A DNA stretch of 64,000 bases from Rhizobium sp. CB3090 (GTDB lineage: Bacteria > Pseudomonadota > Alphaproteobacteria > Rhizobiales > Rhizobiaceae): the NCBI RefSeq assembly GCF_029714285.1, contig NZ_CP121663.1:1178001-1242000 (forward strand). The letters are read 5' to 3'. Position numbers and translations under genes: made by a program. Each line of letters begins with the position of its first letter. Position 1 is the first letter of the stretch. Shown here piece by piece: positions 1 to 7,273 of the stretch. The notes below the pieces were generated by a model. It made no database searches. It was not told where the DNA came from and was given only the letters and a program-made list of their open reading frames with translations.

Positions 1-968
1 GAATGCCCGGCCCGATCCTTCATCTCGATGCGGACTTGATCGCCGAAGCGCATAAAGGGGGTCTTCGGCGATCCGGTTTCGATGGTCTCGATCATCCGTA
101 TCTCGGCGATGCAGGAATAGCCGTCACCCCCATCTTCCACCGGCTTCCCCGGCCCGCCGTCAAGTTTGTTGGAAACCGTTCCTGAGCCGACGATCGTTCC
201 GGCCACGAGATTGCGGGTCTTGGCGGCGTGGGCGATAAGCTGGCCAAAATCAAACGTCATGTCGATACCGGCGTTTGCCTTGCCGAATGCCTTGCCGTTC
301 AAGGTCACAAGCAGCGGCAGATGCACCTTGCCGCCATCCCAGGCTTCTCCAAGTTCGTCCGGCGTCACCGCGACCGGAGAAAATGCCGATGCGGGCTTGG
401 ATTGGAAGAAGCCGAAGCCCTTTGCCAACTCTTCGGGTATGAGGCCGCGCAGCGACACGTCGTTGACGAGCATCACCAGCCGGATGGCGCTGCGGGCGGC
501 CTCCGGAGTCGAACCCATGGCAACATCGCCAACAATGACGGCAACCTCGCCTTCCATGTCGATCCCATAAGCCTCGTCAGCCATCACGATTGGATCACGG
601 GGCGCGAGGAAGCCGTCCGATCCCCCCTGATACATCAACGGATCGATCCAGAAGCTGGCCGGCATCTCGGCGTTGCGCGCCTTGCGTACCAGTTCGACAT
701 GGTTGACATAGGCCGAGCCATCAGCCCATTGATAGGCCCGCGGCAAAGGCGAGGCAGCTTCATGTTCGTGAAACCGGATCGTCGGCTGGGCTCCGGTCTC
801 GATACCCTCCGCGATCAGGGCAAGCCTCGGAGCCACATGCTCCCAGTCATCGAGGGCTGCCTGCAGCGTTCGGGCGATGTGACCGACCTCGGAGCAGCGG
901 GTCAGATCGCGGGAGACGACGACGAGCCGGCCGTCCCTTGTGGAGTCTTTCAGTGTCGCAAGCTTCAT
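1..968 (-). CDS. fahA: Fumarylacetoacetate hydrolase family protein, partial (3' end outside window)
   Basis: Last step of tyrosine breakdown: splits fumarylacetoacetate into fumarate and acetoacetate in the cytosol. The minus-strand frame opens with MKLATLKDSTRDGRLVVVSR and stays open to base 1, giving about 322 residues, so only the last few codons are missing. The FAH metal-site pattern (GIDMEGEVAVIVGD) and a GTIVGSGTVSNK stretch are visible. The start at 968 lies 37 bp after the stop of the homogentisate dioxygenase gene on the same strand, so it is the third gene of an hpd-hmgA-fahA operon. The pathway context separates it from other FAH-fold enzymes. The stop codon is not in the window. 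Confidence 0.9.
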   Translation of the reverse strand, partial: MKLATLKDSTRDGRLVVVSRDLTRCSEVGHIARTLQAALDDWEHVAPRLALIAEGIETGAQPTIRFHEHEAASPLPRAYQWADGSAYVNHVELVRKARNAEMPASFWIDPLMYQGGSDGFLAPRDPIVMADEAYGIDMEGEVAVIVGDVAMGSTPEAARSAIRLVMLVNDVSLRGLIPEELAKGFGFFQSKPASAFSPVAVTPDELGEAWDGGKVHLPLLVTLNGKAFGKANAGIDMTFDFGQLIAHAAKTRNLVAGTIVGSGTVSNKLDGGPGKPVEDGGDGYSCIAEIRMIETIETGSPKTPFMRFGDQVRIEMKDRAGH

Positions 969-1005
969 GTCCCAATCCCAGTGTCGGAGGATGCTTGGCC
1001 GGATG

Positions 1006-2367
1006 TCACTTGATGCCCGGCGTTCCATCGAACTTGCGTTCCAGGCCGTCCCAGCACTCCAGATAATTATCCTGCCGCGTTTCAATCTCAGCCGCGTATT
1101 TCGTCACCTGCTGCGGAAACCTGGTCTCGAACATGAAAGCCATGGTCTGCTCCAGCTTCACGGGCTTGAGCTCGGAATTGGATGCCTTTTCGAAGCCCGA
1201 GGCATCCGGCCCGTGCGGGAGCATCATATTGTGCAGGCTCATGCCGCCCGGCACGAAACCCTGCTCCTTTGCGTCATACTGGCCATGAATCAGGCCCATG
1301 AACTCGCTCATGATGTTGCGATGATACCAGGGCGGGCGGAAAGTGTGTTCCGCCACCAACCAGCGCGGCGGAAAGATCACGAAATCGACATTCGCGGTGC
1401 CGGCGCTTTCGGTCGGAGCGGTCAACACGGTGAAGATCGACGGATCGGGATGGTCGAACAGAATCGCGCCGACCGGGGCAAATGTCCGCAGGTCGTATTT
1501 ATAGGGAATGTAGTTGCCGTGCCAGGCGACCACATCCAGCGGCGAGTGCCCGATTTCGGTGACGTAGAACTTTCCGCACCATTTGACATGCACGCGGCAG
1601 AGCGTTTCCTTGTCCTCGAAGGCGGCAACGGGGGTCTTGAAGTCTCGCGGATTTGCCAGGCAGTTCGCGCCGATAGGCCCGCGATCCGGCAGCGTGAATT
1701 TCGCGCCGTAATTCTCACATATATATCCGCGCCAGACCTTTTCGTCGCCAATGCGCTGCACCTTGACCATCATGCCGCGAGGGAGGACGCAGATTTCCAA
1801 GGGCTCGATGTCCATGATGCCCATTTCGGTGAACACCCTGACAGCGCCGACCTGGGGAACGATCAGCAATTCGCCATCAGCATTGAAGAAATAATCATCC
1901 ACCATGTCCTCGTTGAAGACATAGGCGTGGGCTGCCATGCCCGCTTGGGTCATGACATCGCCGGCGGTCGTGATCGTGCGAATACCGTCCAGTAAGGTCA
2001 GCCTTTCCGTCGGCGCGGGGACTGGATCCCAGCGAAGCTGCCCGAGAGGAAGCGAATGTTCATCAAGGCAGGGTGCCGATTTCCAGAGCGGATAGGAGGC
2101 GTTCAAAAAGCGGCGGGTGTGACGCACGCTTGGGCGAATACGATAGAGCCAAGACCTTTCGTTCGTTCCGCGGGGAGCGGTGAACGGGGAGCCGGAAAGC
2201 TGCTCCGCATAGAGGCCGTAATTGCATTTCTGCGGACTGTTCTGGCCTTGTGGCAAAGCGCCGGGAAGCGACTCGCTTTCGAAGTCGTTGCCGAATCCCG
2301 ACATGTATTCCGGCTTGCTCGCCGCCGAAGCCTTACCGTCGGAAGTTCGGGTTACTGCCTGTTCCAT
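1006..2367 (-). CDS. hmgA: Homogentisate 1,2-dioxygenase
   Basis: Opens the ring of homogentisate to maleylacetoacetate with Fe(II) and oxygen. At 453 residues it has the normal family length. It begins with a typical GFGNDFESE segment and ends with the cupin core carrying the iron ligands: [12 protein letters not shown] (His and Glu) and MMLPHGPDA (His). A GGGAGG ribosome site lies about 10 bases before the ATG at 2367. It sits between hpd (55 bp upstream) and the fumarylacetoacetate hydrolase gene (37 bp downstream), all on the minus strand. No maleylacetoacetate isomerase gene is visible here; it may lie left of base 1. Confidence 0.97.
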   Translation of the reverse strand: MEQAVTRTSDGKASAASKPEYMSGFGNDFESESLPGALPQGQNSPQKCNYGLYAEQLSGSPFTAPRGTNERSWLYRIRPSVRHTRRFLNASYPLWKSAPCLDEHSLPLGQLRWDPVPAPTERLTLLDGIRTITTAGDVMTQAGMAAHAYVFNEDMVDDYFFNADGELLIVPQVGAVRVFTEMGIMDIEPLEICVLPRGMMVKVQRIGDEKVWRGYICENYGAKFTLPDRGPIGANCLANPRDFKTPVAAFEDKETLCRVHVKWCGKFYVTEIGHSPLDVVAWHGNYIPYKYDLRTFAPVGAILFDHPDPSIFTVLTAPTESAGTANVDFVIFPPRWLVAEHTFRPPWYHRNIMSEFMGLIHGQYDAKEQGFVPGGMSLHNMMLPHGPDASGFEKASNSELKPVKLEQTMAFMFETRFPQQVTKYAAEIETRQDNYLECWDGLERKFDGTPGIK

Positions 2368-2422
2368 CGCTCAATTCCTCCCGGAAACTTCGCGACCCCA
2401 CATGCGTAGGGTCGCGTGGAGA

Positions 2423-3532
2423 TCACTCCGCCGCAGTGCCGATGACGCCGCGCTTGATCTGATCCGCCTCGATCGACTCGAAAAGAGCACGGAAGTTGCC
2501 CTCCCCGAAGCCTTCATCGCCCTTACGCTGAATGAACTCGAAGAAGATCGGGCCAATGACGGTTTTGGAGAATATCTGCAGCAGGACTTTCGTCATGCCG
2601 CCATTCACCACACCTTCGCCGTCGATGAGGATACCATGTTTCTTCATACGTTCGATGGGTTCGTCGTGGCCGTTCACGCGGGCATAGGACATGTCGTAAT
2701 AGGTCTCCGGTGGACCCGGCATAAAACGGAGGCCGTTGGCGGCAAGCTTGTCGGTGCCGCTGTAGATGTCTTCCGTTCCGACCGCGATGTGCTGGATGCC
2801 CTCGCCCTTATATTTCTTCAGAAACTCCTCGATCTGACTCGTGTCGTCCTTCGATTCATTGAGCGGAATGCGGATCTTGCCGCAGGGCGAGGTGATGGCG
2901 CGGCTCACCAGGCCGGTGATGCGTCCATCAATATCGAAGAAGTGGATTTGCTTGAAATTGAATAGTTCGCGATAGAAATCCCACCACTTGTCCATGTTGC
3001 CGCGGAAAACGTTGTGAGTCAGGTGGTCGAGATAATAGAAACCAACCCCTTCCGGATTCGGATCACGCTCGCCAAGCCAATCGAACTCGGCGTCATAGGC
3101 CGACCCCTTCGCGCGGTAGGTCTCGACAAAATAAAGCAGTGAACCGCCGATGCCGACGATTGCCGGAACATCGAGTGCCTTGTCATCCCCTTCATAGGGA
3201 ACGGCGCCTTTTGACACCGCATGATCAAACGCATGCTTGGCATCAACGACGCGCCAGGCCATTGATGGGGCGCAGGGACCATGCTTTGCGACGAAACGAG
3301 CGGCATGGCTGCCCGGCTCGGCGTTCAGGACGTAATTGATATCGCCCTGCCGCCAGACGGTGATGTCTTTCGTCTTGTGCTTGGCGACCGGAACGTAGCC
3401 CATGCGCGTGAAGAGCTCGCGCAGCTTTTCGGGCTCAGGATGAGCGAATTCAACGAATTCGAAGCCGTCAGTGCCGGCCGGATTGTCGGCGGTTATTTCC
3501 GAAGGCGGCGCATCGTGGGGGAAAGGACCCAT
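2423..3532 (-). CDS. hpd: 4-hydroxyphenylpyruvate dioxygenase
   Basis: Converts 4-hydroxyphenylpyruvate to homogentisate with a non-haem iron. The protein has two VOC-fold repeats. The iron ligands are visible as His in YYLDHLTHNV, His in GIQHIAVGTED and Glu in IFFEFIQRKG. The open frame extends upstream to 3706, but the ATG at 3532 (MGPFPHDAPP) is preceded by AAGGAG at good spacing and gives 369 residues, the usual size; the extra 58 residues look like untranslated leader. First gene of the minus-strand tyrosine operon. It is transcribed away from an Lrp-type regulator starting at 3665, which probably controls it. Confidence 0.96.
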   Translation of the reverse strand: MGPFPHDAPPSEITADNPAGTDGFEFVEFAHPEPEKLRELFTRMGYVPVAKHKTKDITVWRQGDINYVLNAEPGSHAARFVAKHGPCAPSMAWRVVDAKHAFDHAVSKGAVPYEGDDKALDVPAIVGIGGSLLYFVETYRAKGSAYDAEFDWLGERDPNPEGVGFYYLDHLTHNVFRGNMDKWWDFYRELFNFKQIHFFDIDGRITGLVSRAITSPCGKIRIPLNESKDDTSQIEEFLKKYKGEGIQHIAVGTEDIYSGTDKLAANGLRFMPGPPETYYDMSYARVNGHDEPIERMKKHGILIDGEGVVNGGMTKVLLQIFSKTVIGPIFFEFIQRKGDEGFGEGNFRALFESIEADQIKRGVIGTAAE

Positions 3533-3664
3533 TTTCTTTCTCCTTGAGAGAAGATGAATTTGACTATGCAAAGTGTGGCCCAAAACGCGCGCAAAGTTCT
3601 TGCATTCTTCATGCTTGGAGAAGATATTATGCATGGATCGTGAGCATATTCGAGATTTTCTGCA

Positions 3665-4165
3665 ATGGATGAACAGCTCGACAAATTGGATTTGCGTCTG
3701 CTGCAAGAGCTTCAGAAAGACGGCAGGCTGACGAATAACGAGCTGGGTGAGCGGATCGCGCTTTCACCCTCACAATGCTCGCGCCGGCGGACGAGATTGG
3801 AATCCGAAGGATATATTCGCAGCTACCAGGCGAATTTGGACAGGCAGAAGCTGGGCTTGGATATGCTGGTGGTCATTTCCGTAACGCTCGCAACCCACAA
3901 CAGGGACAATGCCCGCCGATTTTCCCAACTGATCAACGGACTGCCGGAAGTTCTTGAAGCCTATGCGCTGACGGGTGAAATGGATTATCACCTCAAGGTA
4001 GCGACCCGCGGGCTCAACGACCTCTCAAGATTCGTCAACGACGTTCTGTTACCTCACGAGTCGGTGCAGCACGTGAAGACGTCGATCGTCCTCGACACAC
4101 TCAAGACATTTGAAGGATTTCCGGTGCTTATGCCGCATACATGGCATGGCGATAGTTCGCGTTGA
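3665..4165 (+). CDS. Lrp/AsnC family transcriptional regulator (next to hpd)
   Basis: A 166-residue Lrp/AsnC protein: an N-terminal winged helix-turn-helix (LLQELQKDGRLTNNELGERIALSPSQCSRRRTRL split over residues 11-45) followed by an alpha-beta RAM ligand domain (LEAYALTGEMDYHLKV). It is divergent from hpd with 132 bp between the starts, so by analogy with rhizobial and other proteobacterial arrangements it is likely the tyrosine- or hydroxyphenylpyruvate-responsive regulator of hpd-hmgA-fahA. The ribosome site is weak, so the start is chosen from the family N-terminus (MDEQLDKLDLRLL). The ligand is inferred, not seen. Confidence 0.88.
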   Translation: MDEQLDKLDLRLLQELQKDGRLTNNELGERIALSPSQCSRRRTRLESEGYIRSYQANLDRQKLGLDMLVVISVTLATHNRDNARRFSQLINGLPEVLEAYALTGEMDYHLKVATRGLNDLSRFVNDVLLPHESVQHVKTSIVLDTLKTFEGFPVLMPHTWHGDSSR

Positions 4166-4184
4166 ACTGCCTGCGCACACGCTG

Positions 4185-4658
4185 TTAGATCGGCAGCTCG
4201 GTCGAGAATTTCAGCTCGCGCAGCACAAAACTCGATACGACCGTGCGTACATGCGGATTGCGCATGAGGTATCGGGTCATGAAGGCCTCATAGCTTTCCA
4301 CATCCTTTGCCCGGATCTTCAGCATATAGTCGAAGGCGCCGGATAGTGCGTAGCACTCCATGATCTCCGGCCGTTCCAGGACCACCGAAGCGAAAGACGC
4401 AACCGCCTCTTCATGGTGATCCTCCAGCGTCACATGCGCGATCACGCAGAGTTTCAGATCCAGTTTGCCCGGATCCAGCAATGTCACGCGTTTGCGGATG
4501 ACACCGTCGGATTCCAGCTCCTGGACCTTCCGCCAGGCCGAACTTTGCGACATGCCGGCCTTTTCCGCCAGCTCTGCCAGCGAAAGACTGCCATCGGCCT
4601 GGATGAGCTGCAGAAGCTTGCGGTGAAAACTCCCATTTTCTTTCATTTTCAGCGCCAT
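4185..4658 (-). CDS. Lrp/AsnC family transcriptional regulator (next to phhA)
   Basis: A second Lrp/AsnC regulator, about 157 residues, with the winged helix at FHRKLLQLIQADGSLSLAEL and a RAM domain (MECYALSGAFDYMLKIRA). It converges on the first Lrp gene with 19 bp between stops and diverges from phhA, so it is probably the regulator of phenylalanine hydroxylase. The start is uncertain: ATG at 4658 (MALKMKENG) and ATG at 4646 (MKENGSFHRK) both fit, and neither has a strong ribosome site. An 8-bp dyad covers the 4658 start, which suggests either autorepression or use of the 4646 start. The longer upstream frame begins with TTG and is unlikely. Confidence 0.88.
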   Translation of the reverse strand: MALKMKENGSFHRKLLQLIQADGSLSLAELAEKAGMSQSSAWRKVQELESDGVIRKRVTLLDPGKLDLKLCVIAHVTLEDHHEEAVASFASVVLERPEIMECYALSGAFDYMLKIRAKDVESYEAFMTRYLMRNPHVRTVVSSFVLRELKFSTELPI

Positions 4659-4686
4659 ATTCGAGAGTATTTCCCAACAATATGGC
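4654..4686. promoter_or_regulatory. Perfect dyad GCCATATT-N17-AATATGGC between the Lrp gene and phhA
   Basis: The two 8-base arms at 4654-4661 and 4679-4686 are exact inverted copies, in the only intergenic space between the divergent Lrp-type gene and phhA. Lrp-family proteins bind AT-rich dyads of this kind. The left arm covers the first codon of the regulator if it starts at 4658. Binding is inferred from position. Confidence 0.5.
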
Positions 4687-4769
4687 AATAGCCAGCATAA
4701 AAGAAAAGAAAATCCTCAAAGGCCGGAGCATAATTGCAAGAATACCGCAGTGCCTGGGAGGATTAGAAT

Positions 4770-5561
4770 ATGACCATGGAAAGCACCTACACCGCCAAAC
4801 TGCCCGGCCCGGATGGTTTATACGATTACACCGCCGAAGAAGATGCGATCTGGGGCGAACTCTACGAGCGTCAGATGAAGCTGCTGGCCAATATGGCTTG
4901 CCGCGAATATCTGGACGGCGTCAAAACCCTGGGGCTCAAGCCGGACAAGGTGCCTCAACTTCTCGATGTCAACCGGCGCTTGAACGAGACCACCGGCTTC
5001 GGCGTCGAGGGTGTACCGGCGCTCATTCCTCCCTCGCGCTTCTACGAACTTCTGTCGCAGGGCAAATTCCCGCTCGCAACCTTCCTGCGCCGCCGCGAGC
5101 ATATCGACTATATCGAGGAGCCGGACCTGTTCCACGAGGTTTTCGGTCACTGCCCGCTGCTGACCAACCAGAGCTATGCCAATTTCGTGCGGCATTTCGG
5201 CGAAACCGCTGTGCGCCTCGGCAAAGGCTATTCCTGGCATCTGTTCCGCATCTTCTGGTTCACCGTCGAATTCGGCCTGATCAACACGCCGCAAGGCCGC
5301 CGTTGCTTCGGCGCGGGCATCGTCTCATCGCCAAGTGAAACGAAAGCGGCGATGGAAGGCAAGGCATGCGAATTTCGGCCGTTCGACCTGTTAAGCGTCC
5401 TCCGGACTCCCTACAGGATCGATATCGTCCAGCCGATCTATTATGTCATCGACAGCTTCGCCGATCTTGAAGCGATCGTGAAGCAGGATATCGAGGGCCA
5501 GATCCTCAAGGCGAAATCGCTGGGTGATTTCCCGCCCGCCTTCGAAGCCAAGGCTTCGTGA
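4770..5561 (+). CDS. phhA: Phenylalanine 4-monooxygenase
   Basis: Pterin-dependent hydroxylation of phenylalanine to tyrosine, which feeds the hpd-hmgA-fahA operon nearby. The 263 residues match the short bacterial enzymes that have only the catalytic domain. The iron site is clear: HEVFGHCPLL supplies two His, and the Glu lies in the downstream FWFTVEFGL segment. GGGAGG lies about 6 bases before ATG 4770; a second ATG at 4776 is less well spaced. No pterin carbinolamine dehydratase (phhB) or aromatic aminotransferase is visible here, so those steps come from elsewhere. Divergent from an Lrp-type regulator. Confidence 0.96.
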   Translation: MTMESTYTAKLPGPDGLYDYTAEEDAIWGELYERQMKLLANMACREYLDGVKTLGLKPDKVPQLLDVNRRLNETTGFGVEGVPALIPPSRFYELLSQGKFPLATFLRRREHIDYIEEPDLFHEVFGHCPLLTNQSYANFVRHFGETAVRLGKGYSWHLFRIFWFTVEFGLINTPQGRRCFGAGIVSSPSETKAAMEGKACEFRPFDLLSVLRTPYRIDIVQPIYYVIDSFADLEAIVKQDIEGQILKAKSLGDFPPAFEAKAS

Positions 5562-5840
5562 GCCGGCGGCTGTGGGTCACGACATCTGCTGACATCCGCC
5601 GTTGGCGGCGCGAGCAATGCAGCGCAACTCGTCGGCAATTCCGACGACGTCGCTCTATCGATTTTTAAGAAGCGCCTTGCTCGATTAATGTGCACCGCAG
5701 CAAAGGCCGCCCAAGATTTGACCATTCCACCACAAAGCCGGTGATCTTCTTTCTCATTGATAATGTTACGTTTTTTTCTTAACTGAATTTGGCACGCAAC
5801 TTGCTTTCTTATTTTTGAGGCCGATAAGGCTCACACATTT
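5562..5840. other. Gene-free stretch between phhA and the nitrate leader
   Basis: I see no supported gene here. The last part is AT-rich (around 5745-5790, with long T runs) and is the likely promoter region of the nitrate operon. No clear sigma-54 GG-N10-GC element was recognised by eye. Confidence 0.5.
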
Positions 5841-5841
5841 G

Positions 5842-5936
5842 GCGTCCAACGTGGGGCGCTCCAGGCAAAGCTGCTGATCAGGATTAACGAACGCGCTCCC
5901 AGCGTGCGCGAACCCTGGCCGGCAGCTTTTTTGTTT
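5842..5936 (+). promoter_or_regulatory. ANTAR (NasT)-type attenuator leader of the nitrate operon
   Basis: Two features define it. First, stem GCGTCC (5842-5847) pairs with GGGCGC (5854-5859) around the hexaloop AACGTG, which has A at loop position 1 and G at position 4, the rule for ANTAR-domain RNA targets. A second, weaker hairpin with hexaloop AAAGCT (5867-5872) also obeys this rule. Second, an intrinsic terminator pairs AAAGCTGC (5867-5874) with GCAGCTTT (5922-5929) and ends in six T residues (5927-5932). Its left arm overlaps the second hexaloop, so NasT binding would prevent terminator formation when nitrate or nitrite is present. The terminator loop holds a further small hairpin (5892-5910). 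Confidence 0.82.
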
Positions 5937-5982
5937 CAATTCGAACCCAGAAAAGCGCGACGTTGTCGCGCACGGAGAAGCT

Positions 5983-7254
5983 ATGCCTGCTTTTGACCAA
6001 ACGCCGACATCGTCCTCTGACGCACCGCAACGCGCGCTGTGGATATCGACACTCGCATTCACGATCTGTTTTGCCGTGTGGACGATCTTCGCGATCATCG
6101 GCATTCGTATCAAACAGGAACTTGGCCTGAACGAGGCCGAGTTCGGCTTGCTGGTCGGCACCCCCGTCCTGACCGGTTCGCTTGTCCGCATCGTCCTCGG
6201 CATCTGGACCGGTCGCTATGGCGGGCGACTGGTCTACACGCTCACCATGCTGGCTGCCGCATTGGCGACCTTCCTGCTCTCCTATGCCCACACCTATACG
6301 CAGATGCTGATCGCCGGCCTCGGCGTCGGCCTTGCAGGTGGCTCCTTCGCGGTCGGCGTTGCCTACGTCTCACCCTTCTTTCCGCCCGAAAAGCAGGGAA
6401 CGGCGCTCGGTATCTTCGGCGCCGGCAATGTCGGTGCCGCGGTGACCAAGTTCGCAGCCCCCTTCGTCCTCCTCGTATGGGGCTGGCAGGCAGTCGCGGA
6501 GATCTGGGCGCTGGTGCTTGCCGTCATGGCGATCGTCTTCTGGTTCACCACGACCGATGATCCGGCATTCCGCGCCCGTCGCAACGGCGGCGGCGCATCC
6601 AAGAGCCTGCTGCAGGAATTCGCGCCGTTGAAGAACGTGCAGGTGTGGCGCTTCTCGCTCTATTACTTCTTCGCGTTCGGCGGCTTCGTCGCCCTGTCGC
6701 TGTGGCTGCCTCGTTATCTGGTCGGCGTCTACGGCTTCAACCTCGAGACTGCCGGCATGGTCGCTGCCGCCTATTCCATCCCGGGCAGCATCTTCCGCGC
6801 CTTCGGCGGTATTGTTTCCGACAAGAAGGGAGCGCGAAGCGTCATGTATACGATGCTGGCTGTGTCGGCGCTCGCAACCTTGATCCTTTCGATGCCAGCA
6901 GCCACCGCAACAGGCCCGGCCTTCGGCATAACCCCGGCTATCTTCATCGTTGTCATCTTCATCCTCGGCTTCTTCATGAGCCTCGGCAAGGCGGCGGTCT
7001 ACAAACACATTCCCGCCTATTATCCCGGCGCTGTCGGCGCTGTCGGCGGCATCGTCGGCATGATGGGCGGCCTTGGCGGCTTCATACTGCCGATCGCTTT
7101 CGGCCTGCTCAAGGATATGACCGGCCTATGGTCGAGCTGCTTCATGCTGCTCTTCGCGATCGTCGCCATCTCGCTGGTGTGGATGCATTTCTCCATCCGG
7201 CAATTGCAGCGGAACAGCGCATCGGCAGCGAACGCCAGCGTTTTTGCCCAGTAA
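5983..7254 (+). CDS. Nitrate/nitrite MFS transporter (NarK/NasA type)
   Basis: Inner-membrane carrier that brings nitrate into the cell for assimilation. It has 423 residues and about 12 hydrophobic segments. The NarK-family nitrate-signature regions appear as GLAGGSFAVGVAYVSPFFP near residue 125 and a matching glycine-rich GAVGAVGGIVGMMGGLGGF near residue 350. GGAG precedes the ATG at 5983. First gene behind the ANTAR leader; nirB starts 19 bp after its stop. Some rhizobia place an ABC nitrate importer here instead. The distinction between nitrate and nitrite as substrate is not readable from the sequence. Confidence 0.92.
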   Translation: MPAFDQTPTSSSDAPQRALWISTLAFTICFAVWTIFAIIGIRIKQELGLNEAEFGLLVGTPVLTGSLVRIVLGIWTGRYGGRLVYTLTMLAAALATFLLSYAHTYTQMLIAGLGVGLAGGSFAVGVAYVSPFFPPEKQGTALGIFGAGNVGAAVTKFAAPFVLLVWGWQAVAEIWALVLAVMAIVFWFTTTDDPAFRARRNGGGASKSLLQEFAPLKNVQVWRFSLYYFFAFGGFVALSLWLPRYLVGVYGFNLETAGMVAAAYSIPGSIFRAFGGIVSDKKGARSVMYTMLAVSALATLILSMPAATATGPAFGITPAIFIVVIFILGFFMSLGKAAVYKHIPAYYPGAVGAVGGIVGMMGGLGGFILPIAFGLLKDMTGLWSSCFMLLFAIVAISLVWMHFSIRQLQRNSASAANASVFAQ

Positions 7255-7273
7255 TTCGGATCGGAACTCCCTC

